A stretch of DNA of 64,000 nt from Macrocystis pyrifera (GCA_031763025.1 JASSKH010000010.1:9131427-9195426); one strand, 5' to 3'. Shown: positions 1 to 12,200, counted from the stretch's first letter. The notes: generated by a model from the letters alone, not told the origin. Program-made: numbers and translations.

Positions 1-282
1 CCGCAGTGTACACACACCTAGTTTTACTCCTACTCCCAAGGTATTTGCCCCCGTATCGAGAGCGCGGTCCTTAAGGCCTGAGGGGGTTGAGCGTTCCCCT
101 TTTTTCTCATAACACGTTTTGGGGGCGAGTTATGGAAGAGCTCAAGTGAGGTAAGGAAAGGGGGGCCTCAGAAATGTGAGGTGCTACGGTGCGCGACCGC
201 GGTTGATAATCTCCTGTTTATGTTAGCTGAGGCTCGCGACTTATTGCGATGTCAACGTCGAGCGTAGGCTCTGAAAGGCTAC

Positions 283-391
283 TATTACGGGGGTCCATAG
301 TTAACAGGACCTATGGTGCACATAAAAACCTATATATTTGCCTATTTTTACTAACAAAATTTGGTCCCGTTAACTATGGACCCCCGTAATA
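283..391. repeat. MITE-A copy 1
   Basis: A complete short inverted-repeat element. It starts TATTACGGGGGTCCATAG and ends with the reverse complement CTATGGACCCCCGTAATA. The AT-rich centre reads as CCTATATATTTGCC. It has no coding capacity, and the same ends recur a dozen times in the window. Confidence 0.85.
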
Positions 392-528
392 TTATTATCA
401 TACATAGTACCTGGTAGGTTTCAGTGTGGCGCGTTCTTCGCCGAGCACAAGCGGTCGCTCAGCTGTAAAGTTTTCTTGAAATAAAACGCAATCTCCGCCT
501 GAAATTCTTAACTCTCAAGTTTCTAACC

Positions 529-618
529 CTTTTGGAACTGCAGTCTCATATTGTGGGAAAACCAGTCTAAATTCAAGTAGTTTGTCCCCAAAACGGGACT
601 GCGGTCCTAAAAGAGTCA
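529..618. repeat. MITE-B copy
   Basis: An imperfect palindrome of about 85-90 bp. The right arm carries TTTGTCCCCAAAACGGGACT followed by GCGGTCCTAAAAG. The left arm carries the degraded complement CCCTTTTGGAACTGCAGTCT. The same arms recur near 7.0, 10.6, 10.9, 14.3, 22.9 and 32.0 kb. Confidence 0.7.
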
Positions 619-739
619 ACAACATGTACTCGCACCCTCACCTTACAACACGTAAAACAAAACAAAAAAAAAACTCGTGTCGTCGTCGTCGTCGTCGTTC
701 CTGCTCTCGGCGGCTTATCTTTCCGCCAAACCGCAGGCG

Positions 740-940
740 ATGAAAGTGCACGTCCCGAAAAAGGTGGCCAACATTCAGTCGGGAGCGCGGCGGCTGCTCG
801 TCAGGGGTAAGAACTCGCCCCTGCCGAGCTCCCCCGACCGTCTCAAGCTCGTCGCCCTGCGGAAGGAGGCCTTGGAGACCCTCGACCGCCGACGGCGTCG
901 ACGAGAATCAGAGGAGGGGTTGCAAGAAAAAGGCGTATGA
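740..940 (+). CDS. putative terminal exon, unknown basic protein
   Basis: GC-rich open segment after a plausible acceptor (AAACCGCAG|GCG), ending at TGA. It encodes about 66 residues beginning AMKVHVPKKVANIQSGARRL and ending in an Arg/Glu-rich tail (RRRRRRESEEG). Composition changes sharply from the AT-rich flank, which holds MITE-A and MITE-B and would be the preceding intron. A GTAAGA donor-like site lies inside (near 808), so the exon could instead be internal and shorter. Earlier exons would lie outside the window. I recognise no family. The overlapping minus-strand reading frame is less protein-like. Confidence 0.35.
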   Translation: MKVHVPKKVANIQSGARRLLVRGKNSPLPSSPDRLKLVALRKEALETLDRRRRRRESEEGLQEKGV

Positions 941-1312
941 TACGTAACGCGCGTGCAACGAGAGGGGGGTACAAGCACTACCCGTAGCGTTGTTTTGGCC
1001 GAAATAGTTCTGACTGGCTATCGATAGGCTTCCTTTAACCCAACATCGTTGGGGTTGCATTTTTAGTACCGCTGCTGTAGCGTTGTACGATGTTGTTTGG
1101 GATTGCTCATCGGTTAGCTATTCTCAACATCTGTTTTGGGGACACGAGGTATAGAGCTTATACCATAAGCAAGTATAGAGCCATTGAAAAAATTAGGCGC
1201 TTCCCCTAGAAGGCAAACACGCGGCATGACGCGCAAGATAACACGCCCCCCGCTCCACCGGGATTTCCAATATGGCTTTCTCGACGACGGGGCAGAGTTG
1301 CAAACGACGAGG

Positions 1313-1480
1313 GAGGCAGGTAGGCGTCTATGGAAAGATCTCGGCGAGACCTTTTTCCAAAGTCACAGTTCCCGTTGTGTGTGCACCCCCTTTCCCCCAT
1401 TTAGCGAGGCAGGTAGGTGTCTAGCGAGACCTTTTTCCAAAGTCACGGTTCCCGTTGTGTGTGCCCCCCCTGCCCCCATG
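1313..1480. repeat. direct duplication, about 93-bp period
   Basis: Two head-to-tail copies start with GAGGCAGGTAGG at 1313 and 1406. Both contain GCGAGACCTTTTTCCAAAGT followed by GTTCCCGTTGTGTGTG. The copies differ by a few substitutions and one internal deletion. Confidence 0.8.
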
Positions 1481-1931
1481 TTTTGGACCAAATCGGCACT
1501 GAACTTCGCCCCGAGGGGGTGCGCTGCACCAGTTGTGGGCTACAGCTTCAGGACACGGCTAGGATAGTCACGCAGAAACACAACGTGAACGAGTGTCGGG
1601 TGATCTCTAGGGCGTGAAATGAGTTCACTTTTTTCTTTCTTGTCTTGAAAGACGATGCGGTAGGAGGTAGAATACCTCGGTTTGGCCGCTTGATTCACAG
1701 CCTCCTGCACTACCAGCTAGTATTAAGGGAGGTAGGAGACCGCGGTTTGACCGCTTGATTGACCGCCCCCTACACGAAAAGTCAGTATAATAAAGCCCGA
1801 AGAGACCTTGACGGACCACAACAGACCGGCCTCCTGTACAGCATATTTTGTTGTAAGCGTGAGAGAGCGTGGGCGTGAGCGTAGGCGCGCGCTACTCGTA
1901 CAAGTAGGGCAAGCGTTCGCCCCATCGCGAG

Positions 1932-1933
<2 letters not shown>

Positions 1934-1975
<42 letters not shown>
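1934..1975. repeat. poly(C) tract, 42 bases
   Basis: Uninterrupted run of C on the + strand. Neither side carries the PC-SINE or PC-LINE 3' end, so this is a homopolymer without a recognisable retroposon. Confidence 0.95.
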
Positions 1976-2440
1976 ACCTCCCCGTCAAGTTTACGACACG
2001 GCCGGCGAGCGGTTGGCCCGGGCGCTTGGGAGTGTTCACGACCCAAGACATCAAACTTGGCCGGCGAGAGACCGAAGAGGCGTCGAATGTTTGATTACAC
2101 ACGTAAATCTACGTGGATCGTTGTTTTTTTGGTGTGTATTTTATGATTCTAGCAGGAACTACTGTACTTTAGAAAAGTTGTGACGGTGTTTGAATATTGA
2201 TCGATTGGTTTTGATTGACGTTTGACGTTTAACGTGTGAGCGTGCTTTCCGCGTCGGGAAGTACCCCGCCTCCATTTGGGTGGTGAGTACATAGGGGTTT
2301 CCACCCAAGAAGCCTGTCGCAAGGGTCTGCATACTGCAGGGGCGGTAATCCTGGCCTCACTTTAAAATTTAAAACCGCCAACAGCAGGTGCTATCAATAC
2401 TTATACGTAAATGTGTATCCTTTGCTTTTTTTTTGCGAAT

Positions 2441-2534
2441 TTCGATGACGATCGACGAGCAGAGGGAGCTATTTCTGAGCCCTATGCGCGACAAGAATAA
2501 AGGCAGGCACCGGGTGGGGGGGGGGGGGGGGGTA

Positions 2535-2571
<37 letters not shown>

Positions 2572-3010
2572 AGGGGGGGGGGGGGGGGTACTCATTATCG
2601 TGCATGGCCGTAGTCATATGACTGTAGACCCTCGCATCCCTACAATGCCGGGACGGAGTACGTCGGGTTTTCACCAACCAGGCAGACATTGCTTGCACCA
2701 AGCGCGAAGCGCCGTGAGGTGTTGGGCGAGTCGCATGAAGGGTGAGCTGCATCCTGCTAAGAACCGCTTTAGAGGCGGATTTTCGTACATATGGATGACA
2801 GCATCAATGAATTGATTGAATTTCTGGTCTGGCCACTTTCAAAGACAGCAATGGGTTTACCATGTAACTACCTCGTGTGTGCCTCACCATACCGGGGGGG
2901 GGGGGGGGGGGGGGGGGAGAAGGGAAAACTCCTGTTGATACCTGTGACCACGGCTTGTTGAGAAAGCGGTTGAGGGCAAACCTCCTACGGGTTGAGATGC
3001 TGGAAAGTAT
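2441..3010 (+). mobile_element. tRNA-SINE copy interrupted by a PC-SINE
   Basis: The left part (2441-2520) has GACGATCGACGAGCAG, CCCTATGCGCGACAAGAATA and CACCGGGTGGGG. The right part (2893-3010) has GAAGGGAAAACTCC, CCTGTGACCACGGCTTGTTG and AACCTCCTACG. Together they rebuild the 3' half of the tRNA-SINE seen at 44.55-44.88 kb. They are separated by about 370 bp of PC-SINE flanked on both sides by G runs. The break falls exactly at the short G run of the SINE. Confidence 0.75.
2516..2917 (-). mobile_element. PC-SINE copy inside the tRNA-SINE
   Basis: The body runs from TACTCATTATCGTGCATGGC (next to a roughly 70-base G tract broken by two TA) through GGGACGGAGTACGTCGGGTT and TTGCTTGCACCAAGCG to about 2892. 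A second G run follows at 2894-2917. Read on the - strand the element ends GAGTA plus poly(C). It is 5'-truncated compared with the copies at 31.1 and 38.2 kb. Confidence 0.75.
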
Positions 3011-3245
3011 GTCATCACACCACGGACATATCATGATCTACGTAGATCACCTAGTCCCTCATTGCGGCGTTAAAAAAAAGTTTGTGCAGGATCTGCATGT
3101 ACAGTGCAGATCCAACAGAGGAAACATGTGCTAGATCATGCGGATTATACAACTCCCATTCAACATGAGCTAGATCATACAAGATCGGGAGTACAGTAGA
3201 TCTTCCTTAAAATATCTAGATCGTGAGGTGGGAATCCATGATTTC
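3005..3245. repeat. GATC-rich dispersed repeat, copy 1
   Basis: Dense AGATCAT/TAGATC words with the landmarks GTGCAGATCCAACAGAGGAA and AACATGAGCTAGATCATAC. The same landmarks occur near 62.05 kb, and inverted near 61.5 kb. No coding potential. Confidence 0.7.
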
Positions 3246-4868
3246 GCCGAGGTGTGAAAGTGATGACAAACATGGCGAGATGGTGCCCTTCTTGTGCGGC
3301 CGATTGTTGGGTCAGCCGGTAGACAGACGTGATCGGTTAGGGTGGGCGAGGGATGTCGACACGGTGTTGCAAATATATACTATTTAGTAGGCGACCACGG
3401 TTTGACCGCTAGACTGACCGCCCCCCTACGCTAAAACTACAGTATAAGTTGTTCAATAGTATTTATGGCTGCACTGTACATGGACATATCTCTTACTCTA
3501 ATCTCAAGTAATTGTACCGGAAACGGGAGTGCAGTCCTCACGGGGTTTACAGATGACCTGGGAAACATTGTTCTCGCAATCGAAGAGACGAAACACACAA
3601 CAAAAAACGGGCAAGAAAAAAAAACAGATCGTCAGGGCTCGGCAGCAGCAGTATATATAGTTAACATGCGTGTCGCAGCTGGAATACCGGCATCTGAGCA
3701 ACAAACATTCCAAAAATAAAACAGACCTGCCAGGGGTACAACCGAGGACGTACTGGTACTATACTGCTATTAACACAGGGTATCGCACCTCCCTTGCAAG
3801 GCCCCGCAAAGGAAAGGTTGATACCGATCTTTCGGGGCGCGTGGAACCGTCACTTTGGGCCTTGGATTGAAAGGTCAAACTGTCCACACATTTCCGGACA
3901 GAATGAATAAAGATATACCAGGTACATACTATTAATACCAGGTATTGATATTGTAATAGTGCTTGTACCTGGTAGATGGCTGCTGATGACGAGATCGGGC
4001 GGTGTGCCGGTATGCGTAACACCGTTACACACCGGCAAGTTCCTACTAATACTGCCTACACTAAATAAAGCACTATTAATAGTTTTACTATACAGCAAGT
4101 AGTAACTGCTGCTATTAATAATATCATCAGCTATTAATAGTTGTTGTACAGTATGGGCCCGCCAACAAGAAACACTTCTAATGATCTGGGCAAGCCTGAG
4201 ATTCTTATTGGGGTGCCATCTTCAGACAACCAAGAGCATAGGCCGTTATCTAGGATTTAGTGTAGAGTTCGCCACTGAGCCGCTTTTCTCAACCCAATTT
4301 TCTGAGCGTTCCCCAAAAAGTGAGCATTATGTTCTTATTGGGCACTTTCGTATTAGCGGGCCCATACCCTATACCGTATGTAGTACGAAAGTACAGCACA
4401 ACAGGTATGCCGTGAATACTACTGTTGCAGCTCCCTACATACAGCACTTACTTGCGCTCAGATATTATTAGACCTACTTTTTTTAACAGCAATAGCTCTA
4501 GAGCAGCAGTTATTTGTACAAAATATAATTTTACGTCGATGGCTGTTGTTATATGCCTGTTTCATTCAAGTACTATTAATAGTACTTCGCCTGGTAATGA
4601 AACTATGAAAAGCCTCCTCACGTCTTCGAATCTTTGAACATGAATGATATCTGGTATCTATTCATACACACAAAATGAAAATGTCACCGTTCCGCAACGC
4701 GCACGCGCCGTGCATGTACCGACACTCTGATAACTGATAGCACTACTTTAAGCGGAACCCGCTCGCTCGGATCCACGGCTAACGGCGCCTCGAACTGTAC
4801 TAAATACGCGATACAACACCAGTATGCAATGACCACAGTAGCAGCAATATGATTGGCTCACACGATGT
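3246..4868. other. intergenic, rich in short palindromic words
   Basis: No gene recognised. From 3900 to 4150 it is dense in TACCAGGTA, CTATTAATAG and TACAGCAG-type words. A MITE-B-like half element (GGAAACGGGAGTGCAGTCCT) lies near 3520-3540. The block 4680-4810 is more GC-balanced, but I see no promoter motif I would trust. Confidence 0.5.
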
Positions 4869-5578
4869 ATGAGGCCCCGCTCCCCGCTCCATGACGCAGG
4901 TTTCCTAAATATTTCCAGGCAATCAGCGATACGTCGTCAGCACACAGGAAATCGCAGTCCCCGACGCGGCAACCGACCTTACGCGACCAGACAGAGACGA
5001 AGATCAGCGCCTGCGCATCACCCACGTAATCCTCCTCAGCAGTCATCGATCTCCCTATTTGCGGCCGAGAGGTTTTTCTTCTGCAAAGGCGTGGCCAAAG
5101 CAGATCCTAAAGCGGTTTTTCGGCTCTCAGCCCGAACGGACTGCTTCATAAAGTGCGTTTCAAGTTTCAAACCGCTTTTCGTTTTCGACTCAGGATTCAG
5201 GACTGCCTGCCCGGCCTCTGTGAGAAGACCCTGGATGCTCGCCGGACTACCACGGCACTACTCAGCAGGAAGCACCATAATACCCGTCCGGCACTCGTCC
5301 CCACCCAGCGGCCAGAAGATCGGCGATACGAGTGCACACATACCAGGTGCCCACAAGAAAACAGTATCTCCTCCGCAGAAAAGAGAGAAGAGCCACAGGC
5401 GCGATATATACGTCCGGCAAGTCAACAATTATACTGTTCCTAGTATAGTGTATACCATCAAGGTGCAACGGCCGCGCCCATCATCGTCAAGCAACATCAT
5501 CGCCATCCCCACTACAGCCACAAACTGCTGTCTCCGAGAGTCTATATTTTTCTCGCGCGCGCAAGGAGACAGACGGTA
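4869..5578 (+). promoter_or_regulatory. 5' flank/leader of the ankyrin gene with a long open frame
   Basis: An open frame of 236 codons (4869-5579) runs right up to the ankyrin gene, and its TAA overlaps the ankyrin ATG (TAATG). The predicted peptide is Ser/Arg/Pro-rich with no recognisable domain, so I treat the stretch as promoter plus leader, not as a gene. No TATA-like element stands out just upstream of the start. Confidence 0.3.
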
Positions 5579-6274
5579 ATGATGAAAGCCATGATGAAAG
5601 CCATGAACTCCCAAGGGCGGCGCCTGGCAGAGGCGGTCGAATTGGGCAGGGCGGACGACGTCGAGCACCTTCTCGGGGGCGGCGGCGGCGCCGCTGCCGG
5701 AGCCGACCCGAACGCTCTTGGCGCCGACGGACTCTCGCCGATAGTTCGCGCAGCCACCTGCGGACACGTACACATCGTCAAGATTTTGCTGCGCAGGGGC
5801 GCCGGCGTCGACTCCGTCCACCCGACCTCAGGAAGATCCGCGCTCCACCTCGCGGCCGCGACCGGACCGGTGCCCCTCGCCAGACTTGTCCTGTCGGCCT
5901 CCGCCGAGGTAGAGAAGCTGGACGGCTCGGGGTCCACCCCCCTCCAGCTGGCGGCGGGGGCCAAGAGCGGAGACATGATCCGAGAACTAGTCTCGGCCGG
6001 GGCGAGGCTGGACGTTGCGGACGCCAAGACGGGAGACGGGGTGCTTCACTTGGCCGCGTTTTCTGGAAACCCCGAGGTGGTGGAGAGGCTTTTGCGTGCC
6101 GGGGCAGACCTGGAGGCGAGGAACCGGGCGAGGCAGACGGCTCTGCACGTGGCCGCGAGGGAGGGGCGCTTCGGGCTGGTGAAGTGCTTGGTGCGGGCTG
6201 GGTCGGATGTGTCGGTCGTGGACGTGATAGGACGCACCCCGCTTTATGTCGCCGCCGCCAACGGTCACACGCAG
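5579..6274 (+). CDS. ankyrin gene exon 1
   Basis: Encodes residues 1-232 with about six ankyrin repeats. It ends at CAG|GCAAGA, a GC donor with otherwise ideal consensus. No GT in the vicinity gives the right phase, since the nearby GGTCAC would shift the frame of exon 2. Confidence 0.9.
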
Positions 6275-9200
6275 GCAAGAACTGCAATAAGCTACAACAG
6301 CTGCTGTTGATGTTGTCGTTTGTTTATACGCTGTTGTCGTCAATGGATCCATTAATAACGCGTAAAATGTTTTTTTTTCTTCTTGCAGTTTTAACGGCGC
6401 CCAAAACGTGTAAGAACCGGGCCCTTTCGAGTTATTTTACCTGAAGCGTCCGCCGCCGCGGTCCCGCACAAAAATTGACGACAGTCTGCTATTAATAGCG
6501 CAAATTCCTATCGATATAGCGGCAGCACCAGCTGCAGCAGTGTGCCGTATCATATATGCATCTTGTTTTCCATCCAACCACGTGCAGTGCAGCATTATTA
6601 GCTTCACCGTTGGTCACGACAGCAGTAGCAGTAGATATGTCGCGTGTTAATATGGACTGGTGTGCTTGATGAAATGTATCCATACGCGAGAATCTTTTAC
6701 ACGTCGGAGGCGCTATCATAAGTAAGGTATGCTGGGATTCAACATTGACCGCTTTTTCATGTAAATCGTAAAACGTACGTATGATACGTGTGGATATTTT
6801 ACCCGTCGGTGCTGCTACTGTATTCACGTATTACGGCGGGCCATGATGTGTCGTAGTTCGAGTTCTGTGACCACAGAGCTTGCATGTGTCCATAGTGTGC
6901 AGGAAGAAGAATCGGCACGGACACTATTATACCAGGTTTGTTGTTAATAGGTGCGCTGGATGCCCACCGGTGGTAATAACGGTGTAACCCTTTAAAGACT
7001 GCAGCCCCGTTTCGAGGACGAATCGCTTAGAATTTGACCGGTTTGTCCCCAAAGAGGGTTAACGTTCAACTTGAAGAGCACAACCACACCTTTTTTCTTT
7101 TTTTTTTTCTTCATCACTTTTACTTTCCAGCCCACTCGTATAGGAAGTTTTACCCTCGACAATCTCTTCTGGACAAGCCGTGGTCACAGGTGTGGTGTCC
7201 TCCCTTCTCCCCACCTGCAGCATTGTTTATAGTAATCAGAACCCACCATGTACCCAAAAACAGTTATCCCGCCCATGTTCACGCACCGTTTTTGAGGTCT
7301 GATTACTGCCTGGTACTAGTTCCCCCGAAAATATTGAAAATAGTATAATCGTGTTGTAACCCCTATACAATAGAAATGCACTCACGTTTTGGGGGGAGAG
7401 TACTTGGAATTAGTGTCGGATACGTTTTGCAGTGCCTTGATTTTTACTGCCGCAAGGGTATGATGCTCGCTTCAGGGGCATCTATCTGCCCGCGGCGGGG
7501 GTGCTCCGGGCACTTTAGAGCGCACTAGTTTCGTTAGGCGGTATATTTATTGCTGGTCTTGATCTTGTTCCATTTGCCATCTGACAATATATATTATACC
7601 TGGTAGTGCTTATTCCAATGATACCATGCTGCCATCAACATGTAAAGCGGTAGCTACAGTAGAATTCAATGGCTTGAAACATGGAAGGTGCTATCAATCA
7701 AGACCTGCGTACTTAACAAAATTGTACCAGTAATGCAGTCCCGCTCATGAATGACTGCTGACCCCTGACGTCGCGTTTTTCCACCAGATAAATACTTCGT
7801 GTGACATACGGGCTTGACGCTCTGGAGAACACGTGTAAGTTTAGCCTCACTCCAAGTGTCGAGCAACACATACATACCCTTCTGTTTGTGAGCGTAAGCC
7901 CCGGTTTGACTCCGATACGAGCATCAAAAGTATCTTGTATTCGCGGCCAGAGTTGTGCGAGTCGTGTGAGCGCGCAAGAGTAAGAGTACGGAGGATCATG
8001 CTGCTGCACCCGTCCGTGCGGTGTGTAGGCCCCCTTGTAAACTGATATGCCGGGAAAACTATCCCCGCTCAGTGTTGCTATCAGATTCCAGAAGTTTCTT
8101 ATATTACCGGCAACCGGACTCAGCGGTACCTGGTAGGCCAGACACCCAATCTCTCGTGTCATTCACTTCCTTCCGGAAACATCCCCTGCTCTCCAGCAGC
8201 CCGGGTAGCTTATGTTATGATACTGCCTTCGATGAGGCTGAAAGCCCGGTAATTACCTGGGTTCAAGTATTGGGATCGTATTTGTAGTACTTGGGAGGCG
8301 TTTATGGAAAACCAGGATTTTTTCCAGCGAGGCGCGAGCTCGGCTCTCAGTCTCCGCGTGCACGAAAGGAATAAAACTGCTCTTCTTCTATCTCTAAGCT
8401 AACAACACACGTGAGTATCAACGAGTACCGACTTAATAGGCAAACCTGTCCAGGGATACAAAGTGTCCCGACCTTGATCTTACCACTCGTTCGACCGATT
8501 TCTGTTTGACCATCATAAAATAAACGTTGGAGAAATTTCCCAGCTGAAGGTCCAAAAGGGTTAATCGTGCTACTGCTATCATCACAAGGAAGGTACTTGA
8601 TGCATTTCTCGTACCGGACGTACGTAAAAAACGTGAAGTCAGCGTATATCATCAATAAGTGCTTGTATTTATTACCTGCCGTACGTACGGGAGAAGCGTC
8701 AGGTCAGCCTTCGACGCAAAAGTCAGATATTAGTATTTCCAATCTCTTTATTTCAATTTTCGATCGTTGACGCTTCAGTGTTATAAGGATTAGCCTGGGT
8801 TTTGGGTAATCGATCGGTCTTTCGCCCCCTATAGCTCAGTAGGTAAGACCTTCACATTTGGCGTCGTCGGCAGGACACAGGTTCGAGCCTTTCACTTCGA
8901 ACGTTTCTTTTACAGAAACGCGTGCGCATGCATGCGTCCCTATTAACATACCTCCCAGGTTGCTCAGGTACTGAAACGAAGCGGGTAGGTCAGCGTACGA
9001 CCGTAAACGGTACCGACGCCCCAAACATCCCGCCGTTTTAGAGGAGGGGAGAGTGTTACATAAGGATTACCCTGGGCTGGGTAATCGATCCTTTGCTCAG
9101 TAGGCAACCTCTTCACATCAGGAAAGAGAACGGCTGCGTGCGCCAGATATCGATGGGGATTTTCATCGGAGTGTGTTTTTTTCCGTAATTTCCATATTTT

Positions 9201-12200
9201 TTTCGCGCAATTTTTTAGTCTTCCAGATTTTCCTGATATTTTTTTACAAATACGTGAAACAGAACTTTCCTTACTTTTTGGTTTCTGGAGAATTTCACAA
9301 ATTGCGACAGAACGCCTCCGTATGTTGATACATATATCCAATTATTTCCAAACTTGTGAAATTCTAAAAAAAAAGCTCCCCGGTAGGAATGGGCCTTAAA
9401 AGGGATCGATTGTTCACCCGCCAGGAAAGAGAAAAGCTGCGCAAGATATCTATGGGGATTCCTACCGGAGCGCTTTTCTTCCCGTACCGATCATATTTTT
9501 TTTCGCGCAATTCTTTAATCTTTCAGATTTTCCTGATATATTTTTTCAAGTACGTGAAATAACTTTCCTCACTTTTTTGCTTGTGAAGAATTTCACAAAT
9601 TGTGACAGAACGCCTCCGTGTGTTGATACATATGTCCAATTATTTCCAAACTTGTGAAATTCTGAAAAAAAAGCTCTCCGATAAGAATGGGCCTTAGAAG
9701 GGATAACCTTCGGTTTTATACGAGCCTGGTGACTCAGTAGGCTGGTACAGCATAGATAGGTTGTCCCTTCTGACAAAACAAAAGTATATCATTTGTGAGT
9801 TACCCACTGTAGTAAACAAGCCTACTGACTATTATTAGCCTACTGACACAGCACACTACTGTAGCGCAGTAGGTTAACCCCTCTGACCAACAAAATATAA
9901 ACCTTGGGCGTTCGACTCGGTCTCGGACTTGCTTTCCGGAGCGCCCCCCTCGCCACGCGCTACCGGTCAGATTAGAGGAATCCAGATAAAAAGACTAATC
10001 TCAAGGCAAGGGTTGGTTGCACTTTTTGGGCGCATTTTTTTCTGACCGGCTTAGCTCGACATGAGCACCTCCCCCCTGTTTTCTATGACGATACTGCCTT
10101 GAATGAGGTTGGAAGCCCGGTAATGACCTGGGTTCAGGCACTGGGACCGTATTTGTAATATTTGGAAGGCGTAACTCAGGTGGAAAACCAGGGTTTTCCA
10201 GAGACGCACGAGCTTGGTCTCAGTCTCCGCGTGCGCGAAAGGAATAAAACAAACTGCTCTCCTTCTATCTGTAAGCAACCAAGTCACGCGAGTACCAACG
10301 AGCACCGACTGAATAGGCAGACAGACCTGTCCAGGGATACAAACTGTCCCGCCTGCTGATCTTAACAGTTCCACCTGGAAAAGGGATGATCGCCTGATAT
10401 TTGTACGTTGGAAGAATATGGCAGGCACATTATTCGGGGTAAGTATCCTTACTATTACGGGGGGCCATAGTAAATAGGACCAAATATTGTTAGTAAAAAA
10501 AGCAACTATGTATGTTTTATGTATACCATAGGTCCTATTAACTATGGACCCCCGTAATACTGAAATATCTATTCGAAGTACGCAAATACATGGACGTGCC
10601 ACTCTCGGCGGGATATTTCTGTCAACGCTTTTAGGATTGCAGTCCCGTTTTGGGGAGAAACTACTTAAGAATTGACTGGTTGGTCCTAAAAACGAGACTG
10701 CAGTCCTGAAGAGACTATTGCGGGGGGTCATATTAAGTAAACAGGACCTACGGTACTCACAAAAACCTCAATATTTGCCTTTTTTTTACTGACCGTATTT
10801 GGTCCTATTTTTATTTACTATGGCCCCCCGTAATAATATGGGTACACTAACGGTCCATAGCCCTTTTACAACTGCAATCCCGTTTCGGGGACAAAACACT
10901 TGAAAATAGAGTGGTTTGTCCCCAAAAAGGGACTGCAGTACTAAAGGGGATAGCGTTCTACATTTCCGTCCAAAATTGACGTACAACGCGAGAACTCTTA
11001 CACCGACCCCTTTTTTTATAATTCAGAGACTGGGGGGGAAAAGATGGAAACACATGTCGATTACAACATTTGCGTTGGACAAGAGGTGTGCGCGACGGGG
11101 GTACGTGTCGTAGAACTCTAATTTATCTGAGCCTCCTTCCTCACTTGTGGAAACCCCATACTATTAGTAAATGACCCAAAGCTGACTGCGAGAAACTAAT
11201 TGAGGGTTTCGACCGCACGCTGTCATCATATAACTTTGTGCTTCAGTGCTTCTCGTCTTGCTGATATTGAATGTCGCCACCTATACGTAGTGTATTCGTA
11301 TATAATAGGCTGCGCAACAGCAGTGCGTAGGGTAAAAATCCATACGTATTCCAAATATTATACGTATCGTTCTCGCATATAGCACCACACATACGTCATA
11401 CGTACCAGGTACAACTTTACGTTTCGTTCAGGTGTATAGGTATAGCGCACCACAGGGCATGTGTTGTCGTAAACATTTGCGGAACGAAAAAACGCAGGAA
11501 CAACAAGGTCGTAGTGAGCGGCATACCGTGCTCGCCACTATTGTCTCCGGGGTGAGATAGTGGCAAGAGGCCTCCTTTTTGTTCGATTTTCACATCATGG
11601 GAGTTTGGTGGACCAACGTCGGTGTCCATAGGAGGTGCACACTCATTTGCTTTGGCACCATGTTCCTGAGATGGAGATGTAACTGCCGCAAAGTGATACC
11701 ATAATAAGGTGCGGTTTGGGCCTTTTAGGACCGCACTCCCGTTGCGAGGACAATTTACTTGGAATTAGAGTCACATTGAGGTGAATGCACAGCAGTGTAC
11801 CACTAAAAGGGTTTGAACCCGATGACCAATCTCTTTGCTCTACAAGTATGCAATCTGTAGGCGTGTAAGGAAACATGCTATTCATTGTATGCCTTATTAA
11901 TTAGTTGAAGAAATAGGCCAACAAAAGGTACAGCAGCAGTAATAGCACCTCTAATATTACTATTATGTTTGCCATCCGACAATGTGCAGCATGAGCTTCA
12001 ACGTTGATCACTCAAAAAATTCCTGAAAGAAGAAAACCACGGAAATAAAGGAAACCTAAGAGCTATGCCAATGGAAACGCAAAGTCCAAACGTCTTCTTT
12101 CAAAAATATTGCTTTAAAAAAAACGGCCGAAAAATATCCTCGTACCGCCGCTGTGGGAAGGAAAGGGAAAAAATGTTGGATTTTTTCTTGTTTTTTTTCC

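Larger units (their letters stand above)
941..2440. other. intergenic, no gene seen
   Basis: No convincing exon. It holds a direct duplication at 1313-1480, a repeated GACCGC-rich segment near 1680-1800 (echoed at 3390-3450), and a 42-base C tract at 1934-1975. Confidence 0.6.

Noticed and set aside
4869..5579. Independent gene of 236 residues
   Set aside because: Composition is low-complexity Ser/Arg/Pro with no domain. Recorded as leader sequence and as a low-interest observation instead.
10051..10731. 226-codon minus-strand frame
   Set aside because: It runs through MITE-A and MITE-B copies and the peptide has no protein-like organisation.
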